Source of the DNA: CAZXCQ01 sp964639275
Lineage (GTDB): Bacteria > Desulfobacterota > DSM-4660 > Desulfatiglandales > Desulfatiglandaceae
Assembly: GCA_964639275.1 (NCBI GenBank)
Contig: CAZXCQ010000325.1
Coordinates: 1-6,356, forward strand
Direction: 5' to 3'
DNA length: 6,356 nucleotides
The position numbers were made by a program, and so were the translations under genes. The notes under the pieces were generated by a model. That model saw nothing but the letters and a program-made list of their open reading frames with translations. It was not told where the DNA came from and made no database searches. Shown piece after piece: positions 6,338 through 6,356 of the stretch (positions are counted from its first letter, which is position 1; every line of letters starts with the position of its first letter).

Positions 6338-6356
6338 AGGGGGAAAGGTGTGGCAT
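6338..6356 (+). promoter_or_regulatory. Possible ribosome binding site and start of a downstream gene
   Basis: AGGGGGAAAGG (6338-6348) is a strong purine-rich Shine-Dalgarno-like sequence at the very end of the window. Possible starts are GTG at 6350 (six bases after AGGGGG) or an ATG beginning at 6355 if the next base outside the window is G (six bases after AAAGG). The coding region itself lies outside, so neither gene nor product can be named. Confidence 0.35.

Overview
The window reads as a bacterial chromosome segment with five genes, all on the + strand. The first four form a conserved translation block: rplT (ribosomal protein L20), pheS and pheT (the two subunits of phenylalanyl-tRNA synthetase) and a small MerR-family regulator. 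The fifth is a membrane-anchored multiheme c-type cytochrome. The order rplT-pheS-pheT-merR, with no ihfA between pheT and merR, next to a cytochrome with about twelve hemes, points to an anaerobically respiring member of the former Deltaproteobacteria (Desulfobacterota and relatives). That assignment is inference from gene order and protein type; no marker in the window fixes the genus.

Layout: 1-131 is a short upstream stretch with no recognisable gene. rpmI, which usually precedes rplT, is not visible in it. rplT (132-509) shares an ATGA with pheS (506-1513). A 90-base gap that can fold into short hairpins separates pheS from pheT (1604-4039). pheT overlaps merR (4023-4355) by 17 bases. 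After 76 bases comes the cytochrome gene (4432-6243). The last 113 bases hold a hairpin over the cytochrome stop codon, a 10-base direct repeat, and a possible start signal for a gene that continues outside the window.

How the genes work together: L20 is needed for 50S ribosome assembly, and PheS and PheT form the heterotetramer that charges tRNA-Phe, so this is a translation operon. The MerR-like protein is translationally tied to pheT, but its target is unknown. The cytochrome belongs to electron transport at or outside the inner membrane. It has no obvious functional link to the translation genes and may have its own promoter, although nothing that looks like a strong terminator separates it from merR.

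I found no clear previously undescribed system. The items most worth checking are the twelve-heme cytochrome with one CX4CH site and large heme-free blocks, the structured pheS-pheT gap, and the repeat-bearing AT-rich tail.
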